The translations under genes and the position numbers were made by a program. DNA of 64,000 nt from Rhodovulum kholense (GTDB taxonomy: Bacteria > Pseudomonadota > Alphaproteobacteria > Rhodobacterales > Rhodobacteraceae): the NCBI RefSeq assembly GCF_003053725.1, contig NZ_QAYC01000012.1, positions 62,001-126,000 of the forward strand, written 5' to 3'. Below, piece by piece: positions 7,833-16,652 of the stretch. Within the stretch, counting starts at the first letter, position 1; every line of letters starts with the position of its first letter. A model generated the notes under the pieces. It was not told where the DNA came from. It made no database searches and saw only the letters and a program-made list of their open reading frames with translations.

Positions 7833-8498
7833 TCAGGACATCGGGCGAATGACGATTTCGACCCGGCGGTTCTGGGCCCGGCCTTCGGGCGACAGGTTCG
7901 AGGCAATGGGCTGTTCCTCACCCCGGCCATAGGCGCGGATGCGGCCGGAATTCACGCCCGCGCCGGTCAGGATCGACGCCACCGCGGTGGCGCGGCGGGT
8001 CGACAGTTGCTGGTTGTAGCTGGCCGAGCCGGTATTGTCGGTATGGCCGATCACGTCGACGGTGGTGTTGGGATAGTCGTTCAGGCTGTAGGCCAGCGTC
8101 TGCAGGTCGGCGCGCAGGCCGGACCGGACCGCGGCGCTGTCGGTGTCGAACAGGATATCCTGCGGCATGGTCACGATCAGCGCGTTGCCTGTATTGACGA
8201 CGCCGATCTGGTTGTTGTCGAAGCTCTGGCGCAGTTCGGCGGCCTGCTTGTCGAGGTTGTTGCCGATGGCCGCGCCCGCCGCGGCGCCGACAGCCGCACC
8301 GATCAGCGCGCTCTTGGCGTCGTTGCCGCCTCGGTTCGAGGCAATGAGCCCGGTCACGGCGCCGAGGCCCGCGCCGATGGCGGCACCTTCCTTGGTGCGC
8401 TGCCGGGCATCGCCGGTCTGGACCGAGGGATCGGTACAGGCGCCCAGCGCAAGCGCCCCGGCGATGGTCAGAAGGATAGGTTTGCTGGCACGGATCAT
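7833..8498 (-). CDS. OmpA-family outer-membrane lipoprotein
   Basis: 221 residues. A signal peptide ends in the lipobox LALGAC, giving lipidation at Cys21. Residues ~38-82 are a glycine-zipper region (GAAIGAGLGAVTGLIA, then GAAVGAAAGAAIG). Residues ~100-220 form an OmpA/Pal domain with the peptidoglycan-binding signature IGHTDNTGSASYN and NRRVEI near the end. It probably anchors the outer membrane to peptidoglycan (YiaD-like). Single gene, with spaces on both sides. Confidence 0.93.
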   Translation of the reverse strand: MIRASKPILLTIAGALALGACTDPSVQTGDARQRTKEGAAIGAGLGAVTGLIASNRGGNDAKSALIGAAVGAAAGAAIGNNLDKQAAELRQSFDNNQIGVVNTGNALIVTMPQDILFDTDSAAVRSGLRADLQTLAYSLNDYPNTTVDVIGHTDNTGSASYNQQLSTRRATAVASILTGAGVNSGRIRAYGRGEEQPIASNLSPEGRAQNRRVEIVIRPMS

Positions 8499-8629
8499 GA
8501 CTGCCTCTCTGCTTGAGTCCCGTTCGGGGACCGTTGCCCGCGAATATAGTCGGCCGGGCGCGGTCTTCGAGGGGGGATCGTAAGGCCGGGGGCCGGATCT
8601 GGCGGCAAACGGCCGATGGGCGGAGGCGG

Positions 8630-9499
8630 TCAGGGGCCGTTCGCCCCGGCCTCGGCCCGGGCCGATTCCCAGGCCAGAAGGGCGCGCTTGACGGGCAGGC
8701 CCCAGTGATAGCCGCCCAGCGCCCCGGTCTTGCGCAAGGCCCGGTGGCAGGGGATCAGATAGCTGATCGGGTTGCGCCCAACCGCCGTGCCCACCGCGCG
8801 TACCGCGCCCGGATGGCCGATGGCGCGGGCGATTTCCGAATAGGTCGTGACCTGGCCCGAGGGCACGGCCAGCAAGGCCTCCCAGACCTTGATCTGGAAC
8901 GGCGCGCCGATCAGGTGAAGCCGCGCCTCGCCTCCCGTCTGCCCGAAGGCGGCCTCGGCCCAGGGGGCCAGCGCCATCGGGTCCTCGACGAAACTGGCGT
9001 GCGGCCAGCGCGATTTCAGGTCGGCCATCGCCGGTTCCGGGCCGGTTTCGGCGGCAAAGCCGATGCCGCAGATCCCGCGGTCGGTCGCCATCACCAGCGC
9101 CGGGCCGAAGGGGCTGTCGACCCAGCCCCAGCGAATCTCGAGCCCGGCGCCGCCTTTGGCATAATCGCCCGGGCTCATCGCTTCCCAGCGCAGGAAAAGA
9201 TCGTGCAGCCGCCCGGCACCCGAAAGCCCCAGCGCATCGGCGGTCTCGAGCGTGGTGAACCGCTCGCGCATCAGCGCGCGGGCATGGCCGAGCGTCAGGT
9301 ATTGCTGATAGCGCTTGGGCGAGACCCCGACCCAGCGCGAGAAGACGCGCTGGAAATGCGCGGGGCTCATGTTCATCTCGGCCGCCAGCGCGTCCAGCGG
9401 CAGCGTCTCGGCGCCGGCCGCGTCGATCCGGTCGATGGCCCGCCGGATCACCGAGAAATGATAGGCCTGGCTGTCGTCCCGGTCCGTGTCCTTGGGCAT
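8630..9499 (-). CDS. AraC-type regulator/O6-methylguanine-DNA methyltransferase fusion (Ada-like)
   Basis: 289 residues. Residues ~15-110 form an AraC helix-turn-helix (LDALAAEMNMSPAHFQRVFSRW). Residues ~125-285 form the DNA alkyltransferase, with active site PCHRALRKTGALGGY, whose Cys accepts the alkyl group, and the arginine-finger helix AIGHPGAVRAVGTA. The N-terminal zinc/phosphotriester domain of E. coli Ada is absent, so methyl-phosphotriester sensing by that route is not expected. It diverges from nth, placing two DNA-repair genes back to back. The start is the ATG opening MPKDTDRDDS; upstream sequence in frame is antisense to nth. Confidence 0.92.
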   Translation of the reverse strand: MPKDTDRDDSQAYHFSVIRRAIDRIDAAGAETLPLDALAAEMNMSPAHFQRVFSRWVGVSPKRYQQYLTLGHARALMRERFTTLETADALGLSGAGRLHDLFLRWEAMSPGDYAKGGAGLEIRWGWVDSPFGPALVMATDRGICGIGFAAETGPEPAMADLKSRWPHASFVEDPMALAPWAEAAFGQTGGEARLHLIGAPFQIKVWEALLAVPSGQVTTYSEIARAIGHPGAVRAVGTAVGRNPISYLIPCHRALRKTGALGGYHWGLPVKRALLAWESARAEAGANGP

Positions 9500-9628
9500 G
9501 GTCCTTCCTTTCGGGTGCTCGTCCTCAGGATAGGCCGGGCCGTTCTCCCGCGCGACCCGGAAGCTGCGCCAAAAGGCGGCCCCGCTGCGGCCTTGCCTCT
9601 GCCCTGCGGTGCGGGCATAGGAAGGCCG

Positions 9629-10273
9629 ATGGTCCAGGCGCTGCCCTATCATACGATCCGCGAGATCTTCGCCCGCTTTCAGGCGGCCGAGCCCGAACCG
9701 AAGGGCGAGCTCGAGCATGTCAACGCCTATACCCTGCTGGTCGCGGTGGCGCTGTCGGCGCAGGCGACCGATGCCGGGGTGAACCGGGCGACGCGGGCGC
9801 TGTTCGCCCGGGTCGACACGCCCGAAAAGATGCTGGCTTTGGGCGAGGAGGGGCTGGTCGAGCATATCCGCACGATCGGGCTTTTTCGCAACAAGGCGAA
9901 GAACGTCATCAAGCTGAGCCGGATCCTTGTCGAAGACTATGGCGGCGAGGTGCCCTCCTCGCGCGCGGCGCTGCAGGCGCTGCCCGGGGTCGGGCGCAAG
10001 ACCGCGAATGTGGTCCTGAACATGTGGTGGGGGCTGCCCGCCCAGGCGGTCGACACCCATATCTTTCGGGTCGGCAACCGCACCCTGATCGCGCCCGGCA
10101 AAACCGTCGAGGTGGTCGAGCGCGCCATCGAGGACAATGTGCCGGCCGAATTTCAACGCCACGCGCATCACTGGCTGATCCTGCACGGCCGTTACCTGTG
10201 CAAGGCACGCAAGCCGATGTGCGGGACCTGCCCGATCCGGGATCTCTGCCCATACGAGGACAAGACCTTATGA
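9629..10273 (+). CDS. nth: Endonuclease III (DNA glycosylase/AP lyase)
   Basis: 214 residues. The helix-hairpin-helix LPGVGRKTANVV carries the catalytic lysine, and VDTHIFRV supplies the catalytic aspartate. The C-terminal iron-sulphur ligand set C-x6-C-x2-C-x5-C (from CKARKPMCGTCPIRDLC) is complete. It removes oxidised pyrimidines in base-excision repair. The stop overlaps the start of the next gene (ATGA), so the two are co-translated. Confidence 0.96.
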   Translation: MVQALPYHTIREIFARFQAAEPEPKGELEHVNAYTLLVAVALSAQATDAGVNRATRALFARVDTPEKMLALGEEGLVEHIRTIGLFRNKAKNVIKLSRILVEDYGGEVPSSRAALQALPGVGRKTANVVLNMWWGLPAQAVDTHIFRVGNRTLIAPGKTVEVVERAIEDNVPAEFQRHAHHWLILHGRYLCKARKPMCGTCPIRDLCPYEDKTL

Positions 10274-11265
10274 CCAAGACCTATCACGTCGTCGGCATCG
10301 GCAATGCGCTGGTCGACGTTCTGGCCCATGCCGGAGACGATTTCCTGACCACGCATGGCGTCGAGAAGGGCATCATGCAGCTCATCGACACCGACCGTGC
10401 CGTCGAGCTTTACGGCCGGATCGGCCCGGCGCAGGAGATCTCGGGCGGGTCGGCCGCGAACACCATCGCGGGTATCGCGCATCTGGGCGGGCGCACCGCC
10501 TATGTCGGCAAGGTCAAGGACGACCAGCTGGGTGCGATCTTCGCCCATGACCTGCGCGCGCAGGGTGCCGATTTCGCGACGCCCATGGCGCCGGAAGCAG
10601 AGCCGGGCGAGACCGGGCGCTGCATCATTCTGGTCACGCCCGATGGCGAACGGTCGATGAACACCTATCTGGGGCTGTCCGAGCGGTTGTCGGCGGCCGA
10701 TATCGACGAGGCGCAGATCGCCGATGCCGAGTGGATCTATCTGGAAGGCTACCGCTTTGACGGTGCCGAGAGCCACGCGGCCTTCGCCAAGGCCATCTCG
10801 GCCGCGAAGGCTGCGGGCGGCAAGGTGGCGCTGACCCTGTCCGACCCGTTCTGCGTGGATCGCCACCGCGACGCCTTCCGCCGGATGATCCGCGAGGATG
10901 TGGACCTGCTGTTCGCGAACCGGGCCGAGATCCTGTCGATGTACCAGACCGAGGTCTTCGACGACGCGCTGGCCCAGGCCGCGGCCGAGATCGGGCTGGT
11001 GGCCTGCACCGACAGCGCCGATGGCGCCCATATCCTGTCGGGGACCGGGCGCTGGCATGCACCGGCGCTGAACACCCGGGTGGTCGACGCGACCGGCGCG
11101 GGCGATCTGTTCGCCGGGGCGTTTCTGTGGGGGCTGACGCAGGGCCACGATCTGGAAAGCTGCGGCCGCATGGGCTGCGTGGCGGCCAGCGAGATCATCA
11201 GCCATATCGGCGCCCGCGCCGAGGCCGATCTGACTCAGCTGTTCCGCACCCACGGGCTGATCTGA
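10270..11265 (+). CDS. PfkB-family kinase (adenosine kinase-like)
   Basis: 331 residues with both PfkB signatures: GGSAANTIAGIAHLGG near residue 57 (substrate/lid side) and VVDATGAGDLFAGAFLWG near residue 274 (anion hole and catalytic Asp). The alphaproteobacterial group to which it belongs is usually annotated as adenosine kinase, phosphorylating adenosine to AMP; another sugar or nucleoside substrate cannot be excluded. It overlaps nth by 4 bases and is followed by a cluster of hairpins and repeat copy A. Confidence 0.88.
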   Translation: MTKTYHVVGIGNALVDVLAHAGDDFLTTHGVEKGIMQLIDTDRAVELYGRIGPAQEISGGSAANTIAGIAHLGGRTAYVGKVKDDQLGAIFAHDLRAQGADFATPMAPEAEPGETGRCIILVTPDGERSMNTYLGLSERLSAADIDEAQIADAEWIYLEGYRFDGAESHAAFAKAISAAKAAGGKVALTLSDPFCVDRHRDAFRRMIREDVDLLFANRAEILSMYQTEVFDDALAQAAAEIGLVACTDSADGAHILSGTGRWHAPALNTRVVDATGAGDLFAGAFLWGLTQGHDLESCGRMGCVAASEIISHIGARAEADLTQLFRTHGLI

Positions 11266-11272
11266 AGGCGGC

Positions 11273-11365
11273 GGGGGCGCTCCCGCCCCCGGCCCGCTCG
11301 GGGCGCGCGCGTTACGCGCGCCCCGCTTGTCCGGCCTTGGGCCGGGCCGCGCGCAGGCGCGCGGC
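11273..11365. terminator. Cluster of four GC-rich hairpins between convergent genes
   Basis: Four perfect inverted repeats lie in tandem: GGGGGCG/CGCCCCC (11273-11290), an 11-pair stem CGGGGCGCGCG with a 5-base loop (11299-11325), CCGGCC/GGCCGG (11331-11345), and GCCGCGCGC/GCGCGCGGC (11346-11365). They separate the PfkB kinase from the convergent sulfotransferase and probably stop transcription in both directions. No T-runs are present. Confidence 0.6.
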
Positions 11366-11376
11366 GCCTCCGGCGG

Positions 11377-11398
11377 GGGTATTTCGGCCAAGAAGAAG
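11377..11398 (+). repeat. GGGTATTT...CCAAGAAGAA element, copy A
   Basis: GGGTATTT-CGG-CCAAGAAGAAG, in the sense of the upstream PfkB kinase gene, 112 nt after its stop and behind the hairpin cluster. One of six copies in the window. Confidence 0.85.
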
Positions 11399-11422
11399 AC
11401 CGCGCCGGGATGAGCCCGGGGG

Positions 11423-12241
11423 TCAGTCGCCGAGATGGGCGTGGACCTCGTCGAGGTCGATCTCGCCCAGCGGACGCTGATTGGCGGGGTCTTCCGCGTC
11501 ATAACGAAAGAGCCGGAAGTCGCGGTGATAGATCTCGTAGACGAGATGGCGCGACAGATCGTCGAAATAGGCCTCGACCGGGTGGGCGCGCCGCGGCCCG
11601 TGACCTTCGGATTCGTTGAAGCGGGGGATGCGGGCGAGGTCGACCGGGTGGCGGACCGGCGCGGCGTCAAGCACCGCCTGCATCCCTGTATCGAAGCATT
11701 CGGTGGCGAAGATCCGGTCGTAGCGGCCGCCATTGGCGATGAAGGTCGCCACATGGCCCGACATGTCGGACCAGTGGATGTCGGGCTCCATCGGGCGGCG
11801 CCAGCGGATCGTGTCGCGGGCAAACAGCAGAAAGCGGCGGAAGCTGGAGATCTGGTCGAATTCCTGCTGGCCGTCGGGGCCGCCGACCTCGATGCCGTAG
11901 GTTTCGATCAGCGTCGGCACCAGCTTGCCGCGGTAGCGGGTGCCGCTGCGCTGGATGCCGCAGATCTTGTCGAAGAAGGAGGACAGCACCCGGGCATAGG
12001 GGTTGCGCACGCAGGTGAAGGCCAGCGTGTCCCGCGCGCGGGCGCGGCGGTCGATCGCGGGCTGGCTGTCCTCGAACGCCCATTTGTGCAGGCCCTTGGC
12101 GGCATCGTGGATATCGCCGTCATAGAACCGGCCGTGATCCGAGAAAAACATGATCTGGCCGATGGTCGAGCAGGCGCATTTCGGCACCACGCGGTAGAGC
12201 ATGCTTTCGCTCAAGGTCATCCAGGTGCCGGGAAAGCCCAT
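11423..12241 (-). CDS. Sulfotransferase family 2 domain protein
   Basis: 272 residues. The N-terminal VVPKCACSTIGQIM matches the 5'-phosphosulphate loop of PAPS-dependent sulfotransferases (as in VPKTGSTS), and CVRNPYARVLSSFFDKI matches the 3'-phosphate-binding region. It would transfer sulphate from PAPS to a sugar or other acceptor. It diverges from a GT14 glycosyltransferase with 120 bases between, so a shared role in modifying a surface or exported glycan is a reasonable guess. The start MGFPGTWM is chosen because upstream in-frame sequence is Arg/Pro-rich and overlaps the divergent gene. Confidence 0.85.
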   Translation of the reverse strand: MGFPGTWMTLSESMLYRVVPKCACSTIGQIMFFSDHGRFYDGDIHDAAKGLHKWAFEDSQPAIDRRARARDTLAFTCVRNPYARVLSSFFDKICGIQRSGTRYRGKLVPTLIETYGIEVGGPDGQQEFDQISSFRRFLLFARDTIRWRRPMEPDIHWSDMSGHVATFIANGGRYDRIFATECFDTGMQAVLDAAPVRHPVDLARIPRFNESEGHGPRRAHPVEAYFDDLSRHLVYEIYHRDFRLFRYDAEDPANQRPLGEIDLDEVHAHLGD

Positions 12242-12361
12242 GTTCCGCCTCGTCGGTGCGGGCGGAACCGAACCGCCTGCGGTGACTTCTGTCCTCAGAG
12301 CCCGTAATAATCGGTAAATGCGGCCTCGGCGACACTGCGGCCGCCCGTTCGGGGGATCTGG

Positions 12362-13936
12362 ATGGCGATCGTCGCCTATTTGCTGCTCTGTCACAGGGAC
12401 CCGGAGACGATCGTCGCTCTGGCCGGGCGGCTGACGGCGGCGGGGGATCTGGTCGCCGTCCATCTGGACCGCCGCGCGCCGGATGCCGATTTCGCCGCGA
12501 TTCGCGCTGGCCTGGCGGGCAATGCCTCGGTCGTCTTCGCCCGGCGGGTGCGCTGTGGCTGGGGGGACTGGTCACTGGTGCAGGCGACGCTGAACGCGGC
12601 CCGCGCCGCGCTGGCGGCGTTTCCCCAGGCCACGCATCTTTACCTGCTCTCGGGCGATTGCCTGCCGATCAAGTCGGCGGTGCGGCTGCGTGCGGATCTG
12701 GACGACAGCGGGTCGGATCACATCGAAAGCGTCGATTTCTTCCGGTCGGGCTGGATCCGGACCGGGCTGAAGGACGAACGGCTGATCTACCGGCATCTCT
12801 TCAACGAGCGCCGCCAGAGGCGGCTGTTCTATGCCTCGATGGCGGTGCAGAAGGCGCTGGGCCTCAGGCGGGCGCCGCCGGCCGATCTGCAGGTGATGAT
12901 CGGCAGCCAGTGGTGGTGCCTGCGCCGGTCTACGGTCGAGGCGATCCTGACTTTCCTGGCGCGGCGGTCCGATGTGGTCCGGTTCTTCCGCACCAGCTGG
13001 ATCCCCGACGAGACCTTTTTCCAGACGCTCGTGCGTCATCTGGTGCCGACCACCGAGATCCGGTCGCGCGCGCCGACCTTCCTCATGTTCACCGATTACG
13101 GGATGCCGGTGACCTTCTACAACGACCACTACGACCTGCTGGTGGCGCAGGAGGGCTATTTCGCCCGCAAGATCTCGGTCGAGGCCGTGCAGTTGCGGGC
13201 GCGGCTGGCGGCGGTCTATGCCTCGGCCGATCGGGGGCCTGCGGCCTCGGGCGGCGGCCCCGAGATCCACCGGTTCCTGACCGGGCGCGGCCGGATCGGA
13301 CAGCGCTTTGGCGGCCGCGCCTGGGAACGTGGCGCGGGTCTGGGGCAGGGGCGCCAGCTGATGCTGGTGACCTGCAAGAAATGGCATGTCGCACGCCGTC
13401 TGGTCGAACGGGTGCGCCAGGCCACGGGGCTGGCTTCCGCCGATTTCGCTTTCGATGACGAGACGGTCGACCTGCCCGATCTGGGCGGGATAGAACGCAG
13501 TCGGGCCAAGCGCAGCCGCCACCGCCGCGCCTTTCTGCGGCTGGTCTATGAAAGCCTTGGCACCGACCGGCTGATCCTCTGCCTCGACCCGGCCGATCTG
13601 GAGATCATGGCGGATTTTCAGGCCGACGGTGCAACCGTGCGGATCCTCGAGATCGTCTGTCCATTCAGCCAGGCCGACCTTCTGGGCCATGCCCGGCGGG
13701 TGGGGCTTCTGTCCGACGCAAGCCCCCCGGGGGTGGCCGCGCGGGTGCTGCCGGCGCTGGCCCAGGACCTGGAGCGCGAGACCGCGCGGCTGAGGGCGGC
13801 CGGGTTTCCGGCGCTGTTCCGGCTGACCCCGGGCCAGAAGCTCAGCGAGGCGGCGCTGGTGCTGGCGCAATTCCTTGCAATCCCCTATGACACGGCCCGC
13901 GGGATCGCCGATACGGCGACCCTGTTCGACGATTGA
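12362..13936 (+). CDS. GT14 beta-1,6-N-acetylglucosaminyltransferase-like protein with long C-terminal domain
   Basis: 524 residues. Residues ~1-255 match the Core-2/I-branching glycosyltransferase fold (GT14): MAIVAYLLLCHRDPE, VRCGWGDWSLVQATLNA, YLLSGDCLPIKS and IGSQWWCLRR are the expected blocks. Residues ~265-524 form a second domain, known to me only as an uncharacterised extension of Rhodobacterales members. It probably transfers GlcNAc or a related sugar; the acceptor is unknown. The divergent sulfotransferase suggests a common sulphated or branched glycan. Confidence 0.85.
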   Translation: MAIVAYLLLCHRDPETIVALAGRLTAAGDLVAVHLDRRAPDADFAAIRAGLAGNASVVFARRVRCGWGDWSLVQATLNAARAALAAFPQATHLYLLSGDCLPIKSAVRLRADLDDSGSDHIESVDFFRSGWIRTGLKDERLIYRHLFNERRQRRLFYASMAVQKALGLRRAPPADLQVMIGSQWWCLRRSTVEAILTFLARRSDVVRFFRTSWIPDETFFQTLVRHLVPTTEIRSRAPTFLMFTDYGMPVTFYNDHYDLLVAQEGYFARKISVEAVQLRARLAAVYASADRGPAASGGGPEIHRFLTGRGRIGQRFGGRAWERGAGLGQGRQLMLVTCKKWHVARRLVERVRQATGLASADFAFDDETVDLPDLGGIERSRAKRSRHRRAFLRLVYESLGTDRLILCLDPADLEIMADFQADGATVRILEIVCPFSQADLLGHARRVGLLSDASPPGVAARVLPALAQDLERETARLRAAGFPALFRLTPGQKLSEAALVLAQFLAIPYDTARGIADTATLFDD

Positions 13937-13968
13937 GCCCTTCCGACAGTGCGTGAGTGAGGACCGAC

Positions 13969-14334
13969 ATGACCTATGCCTATGACGACCAGAATGTCTT
14001 TGCCCGGATCCTGCGGGGCGAGATCCCGAACGACACCGTGCTGGAAACCGGGATGAGCCTTGCGTTCAACGACATCGCGCCGCAGGCGCCGGTGCATGTT
14101 CTGGTGATCCCGAAGGGGCCCTATGTCTGCTACGATCATTTCGCGGCCGAGGCGAGCGATGCCGAGATCGTCGATTTCACCCGTACCATCGCCAGGGTCT
14201 GCGAGATGAAGGGGCTTGAGGACGGTTTCCGGATGATCTCGAACGCGGGCGAGCATGGGGTGCAGGAAGTTCCCCACCTGCATGTGCACATCCTCGGCGG
14301 GCGCGTTCTGGGGCGGATGCTGGCCAAGGGCTGA
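13969..14334 (+). CDS. HIT-family nucleotide hydrolase
   Basis: 121 residues, of the Hint/PKCI group of histidine-triad proteins, which hydrolyse nucleoside phosphoramidates such as AMP-NH2. The catalytic triad HLHVHIL is near residue 104, and FARILRGEIPND at the N-terminus is typical. An ATG four codons upstream is possible, but the chosen one follows GAGGACCGAC. It lies 32 bases after the GT14 gene and may be co-transcribed with it. Confidence 0.93.
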   Translation: MTYAYDDQNVFARILRGEIPNDTVLETGMSLAFNDIAPQAPVHVLVIPKGPYVCYDHFAAEASDAEIVDFTRTIARVCEMKGLEDGFRMISNAGEHGVQEVPHLHVHILGGRVLGRMLAKG

Positions 14335-14349
14335 GTCGAGGCCCCCGGC

Positions 14350-14808
14350 TCAGACGATCCGCGGCGCCAGCTCCGACGGGTCGTCGACCTCGACATGCCA
14401 GAAGGCGCGGGCCTCGGGCGGCAGGCGGGACAGCACGTCTTCCAGCGCCCGGGCATCGGTTGCCCGCCGCAAGGCCCAGGCGGTGGCCTCGATGGCGTTG
14501 TCGGGTGTCAGGTTGTGATGGGGGCGCAGGGCCTTCGCCTCGGCGGTCAGCGCGGCGCGGTCGGCGAAGGGCAGGGGCGGGGTGGTCACGTCCCAGCCCG
14601 CCACGAAGATCGCGCGCGGAACGGACGGCAGGACGCTGGCGAAATCGAGCCCCGCTTGCGCCGTCAACCGCCGCCGGAACACCTGGAAGACGCCGTCCAC
14701 CGCCGTGTAGGCCATGTTGTCGGAGGTCAGGTTCATCCGGTCCCGGGCATCGTCGAGAAATGCGCGGAATTCGCGCGAGGCATGGCGGTAGGTCCAGGGC
14801 ATCGGCAT
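14350..14808 (-). CDS. DUF2267 family protein
   Basis: 152 residues. The all-helical sequence with AFLDDARDRMNLTSDNMAYT, AVDGVFQVFRRRL and FWHVEVDDPSELA fits the DUF2267 family, whose function is unknown. It lies 23 bases downstream of the pseudouridine synthase on the same strand, so it probably belongs to that operon. Two in-frame ATGs (MPMPW) make the start uncertain by two residues. Confidence 0.8.
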   Translation of the reverse strand: MPMPWTYRHASREFRAFLDDARDRMNLTSDNMAYTAVDGVFQVFRRRLTAQAGLDFASVLPSVPRAIFVAGWDVTTPPLPFADRAALTAEAKALRPHHNLTPDNAIEATAWALRRATDARALEDVLSRLPPEARAFWHVEVDDPSELAPRIV

Positions 14809-14831
14809 TGGGGCCTCTCCGTCGCGGGGGA

Positions 14832-15380
14832 TCAGGCGGCGCGCCAGGTCCCGGTTTCGATCCCGTCGAGGGTCCAGTCGCCCACCCGGTAGCGGATCAG
14901 TCGCAGCGTCGGGTGGCCCACCGCGGCGGTCATGCGGCGGACCTGACGGTTCCGGCCCTCGGAAATGGTCAGCTCGATCCAGCAATCGGGCACCGACTTG
15001 CGGACCCTTACCGGCGGGTCGCGCGGCCAGAGCCCGGCCGGTGCGTCGATCCGCCGGACCCGCGCCGGACGGGTCGGCCCGTCCTTCAGGGTCACGCCGC
15101 GCCCCAGCGCCTCGAGCGCCTCGTCCGGGGGAAGGCCCTCGATCTGGGCCCAATAGGTCTTTTCGGTCTTTGCCTTCGGGGTCGCGATCCGGGCCTGCAG
15201 CCGCCCGTCATCGGTCAGCACCAGAAGCCCCTCGCTGTCGCGGTCGAGCCGCCCGGCCGGATAGACCCCGGGCAGGTCGATGAAGGCGGCCAGCGTCCGA
15301 CGGTCGGGCCGGGGCGGGCCGTCATCGGTGAATTGCGACAGCACCCCCCAGGGCTTGTTGAAAAGGATCACCCGGCTCAC
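14832..15380 (-). CDS. RluE/RsuA-family rRNA pseudouridine synthase
   Basis: 182 residues. [13 protein letters not shown] opens the catalytic domain, and [20 protein letters not shown] carries the catalytic aspartate of the family. [20 protein letters not shown] is the C-terminal RsuA/RluE signature. There is no N-terminal S4 domain, as in RluE, so modification of 23S rRNA helix 89 is the likely role. The GTG start lies in the stop of the upstream ABC ATPase (GTGA), giving translational coupling. Confidence 0.9.
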   Translation of the reverse strand: MSRVILFNKPWGVLSQFTDDGPPRPDRRTLAAFIDLPGVYPAGRLDRDSEGLLVLTDDGRLQARIATPKAKTEKTYWAQIEGLPPDEALEALGRGVTLKDGPTRPARVRRIDAPAGLWPRDPPVRVRKSVPDCWIELTISEGRNRQVRRMTAAVGHPTLRLIRYRVGDWTLDGIETGTWRAA

Positions 15381-16321
15381 GCCGCGCCCTTGTGCGAGGT
15401 CAGGGCGACGAAGACGTCTTCGAGGTTGGGTTCTTCGGTCGCGATGTCGCGGATCGAGATGCCCGCGTTCCGGACCGCCTCGATCACCGCGCCGGTGCCG
15501 ATTTCGCTCCGGCGATAGGTGAAGCAGAGCGCGCCGTCGGGGCGGAGGCAGGTTTCGACCGGGGCGGGCATCTCGGGCGGGGCCGCGACCTCGCCCTCGG
15601 GCTGGATCACCAGCGTCTTGGCATCCATCCGCCCGATCAGGGCCGAGGTCGAATCGCGCGCGATCAGTTCGCCATGGTTGATGATGGCGATCTCGCCGCA
15701 CATCTCCTGCGCCTCTTCCAGGTAATGCGTGGTCAGGATGATGGTGGTGCCCTGTTCCTCGTTCAGCCGCCGGATATTGGCCCAGAGCATCTGGCGCAGC
15801 TCGATATCGACGCCCGCGGTGGGCTCGTCCAGCACCAGCACCTGCGGCCGGTGGACCAGCGCCTTGCCCAGCAACAGCCGCCGCCGCATGCCGCCCGAGA
15901 GGTTCCGGGCATAGGCGTCCGCCTTGTCCTCAAGCCCGATCGCCTTCAGCACCCGGTCGGTGACACGCTGGGATTTCGGTACGCCGTAAAGCCCCGCCTG
16001 CACCTCGAGGGCTGCGCGCGGGGTGAAGAACGGGTCGATGTTCAGTTCCTGCGGCATCACCCCGATCGAGGCGCGGGACTGGCGCGGGTTCACGTCCTGA
16101 TCGAAGCCCCAGATGCTGACCTTGCCGCTGGTTTTCAGCACCAGTCCGGCCAGAATGTTGATCAGCGTCGACTTGCCCGCGCCGTTCGGCCCCAGCAACC
16201 CGAAGATCGACCCGGCCGGGATGTCGAGGTCGATGCCCTTCAATGCCTGTTTCGGCGGCTGACTGCCGCTGGCGGCATAGGTCTTGGTCAATCCCTCGAT
16301 CTCGATCGCGTTCCCAGTCAT
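15377..16321 (-). CDS. ABC transporter ATP-binding protein
   Basis: 314 residues. Walker A is [12 protein letters not shown], the signature motif is [13 protein letters not shown], Walker B is [12 protein letters not shown], and the H-loop is [10 protein letters not shown]. This is the ABC-2/NodI type that pairs with an integral ABC-2 permease. No such permease adjoins it here: the downstream genes are a pseudouridine synthase (4-base overlap) and a DUF2267 protein, and the upstream gene diverges. The permease may be elsewhere, or the ATPase may have another partner. Confidence 0.92.
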   Translation of the reverse strand: MTGNAIEIEGLTKTYAASGSQPPKQALKGIDLDIPAGSIFGLLGPNGAGKSTLINILAGLVLKTSGKVSIWGFDQDVNPRQSRASIGVMPQELNIDPFFTPRAALEVQAGLYGVPKSQRVTDRVLKAIGLEDKADAYARNLSGGMRRRLLLGKALVHRPQVLVLDEPTAGVDIELRQMLWANIRRLNEEQGTTIILTTHYLEEAQEMCGEIAIINHGELIARDSTSALIGRMDAKTLVIQPEGEVAAPPEMPAPVETCLRPDGALCFTYRRSEIGTGAVIEAVRNAGISIRDIATEEPNLEDVFVALTSHKGAA

Positions 16322-16420
16322 TTCCCTGCCCCTGACGCTTGCCCGTGCCGCTTCATTCGCTATCATGGCCCCGGACATAAGGCGATCCGGTCGCCTCGGC
16401 AACGCGCGGAGCTTAATCGC

Positions 16421-16633
16421 ATGGCCCCAGAAGCCCCCGGACAGGACAAGGACACCACTCCTCCCGAAACGACGGTCACCACCGAATGGCGGGTCTCTTG
16501 CGATGGCAGCGGGCCGGGTCTGGGCCATCCGCGGGTCTGGCTGTCGATCCCGCCCGAGACGGGCTTTGTCGAATGCGGCTATTGCGACCGCAAGTTCGTG
16601 CATCAGAGCTTCGCCGACAAGGTCAAGACCTGA
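16421..16633 (+). CDS. Small zinc-finger (zf-CHCC) protein
   Basis: 70 residues. The C-terminal part carries C...GHPRVWLSI...[10 protein letters not shown], the Cys-His-Cys-Cys zinc ligand set of the zf-CHCC family, which includes the NDUFS6 subunit of complex I. Stand-alone alphaproteobacterial copies may join respiratory complex I; that role is family knowledge, not shown here. It starts about 100 bases from the divergent ABC ATPase and is followed 20 bases later by a DsbA-like gene. Confidence 0.88.
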   Translation: MAPEAPGQDKDTTPPETTVTTEWRVSCDGSGPGLGHPRVWLSIPPETGFVECGYCDRKFVHQSFADKVKT

Positions 16634-16652
16634 CCGACGGCGTACGGGTCCG

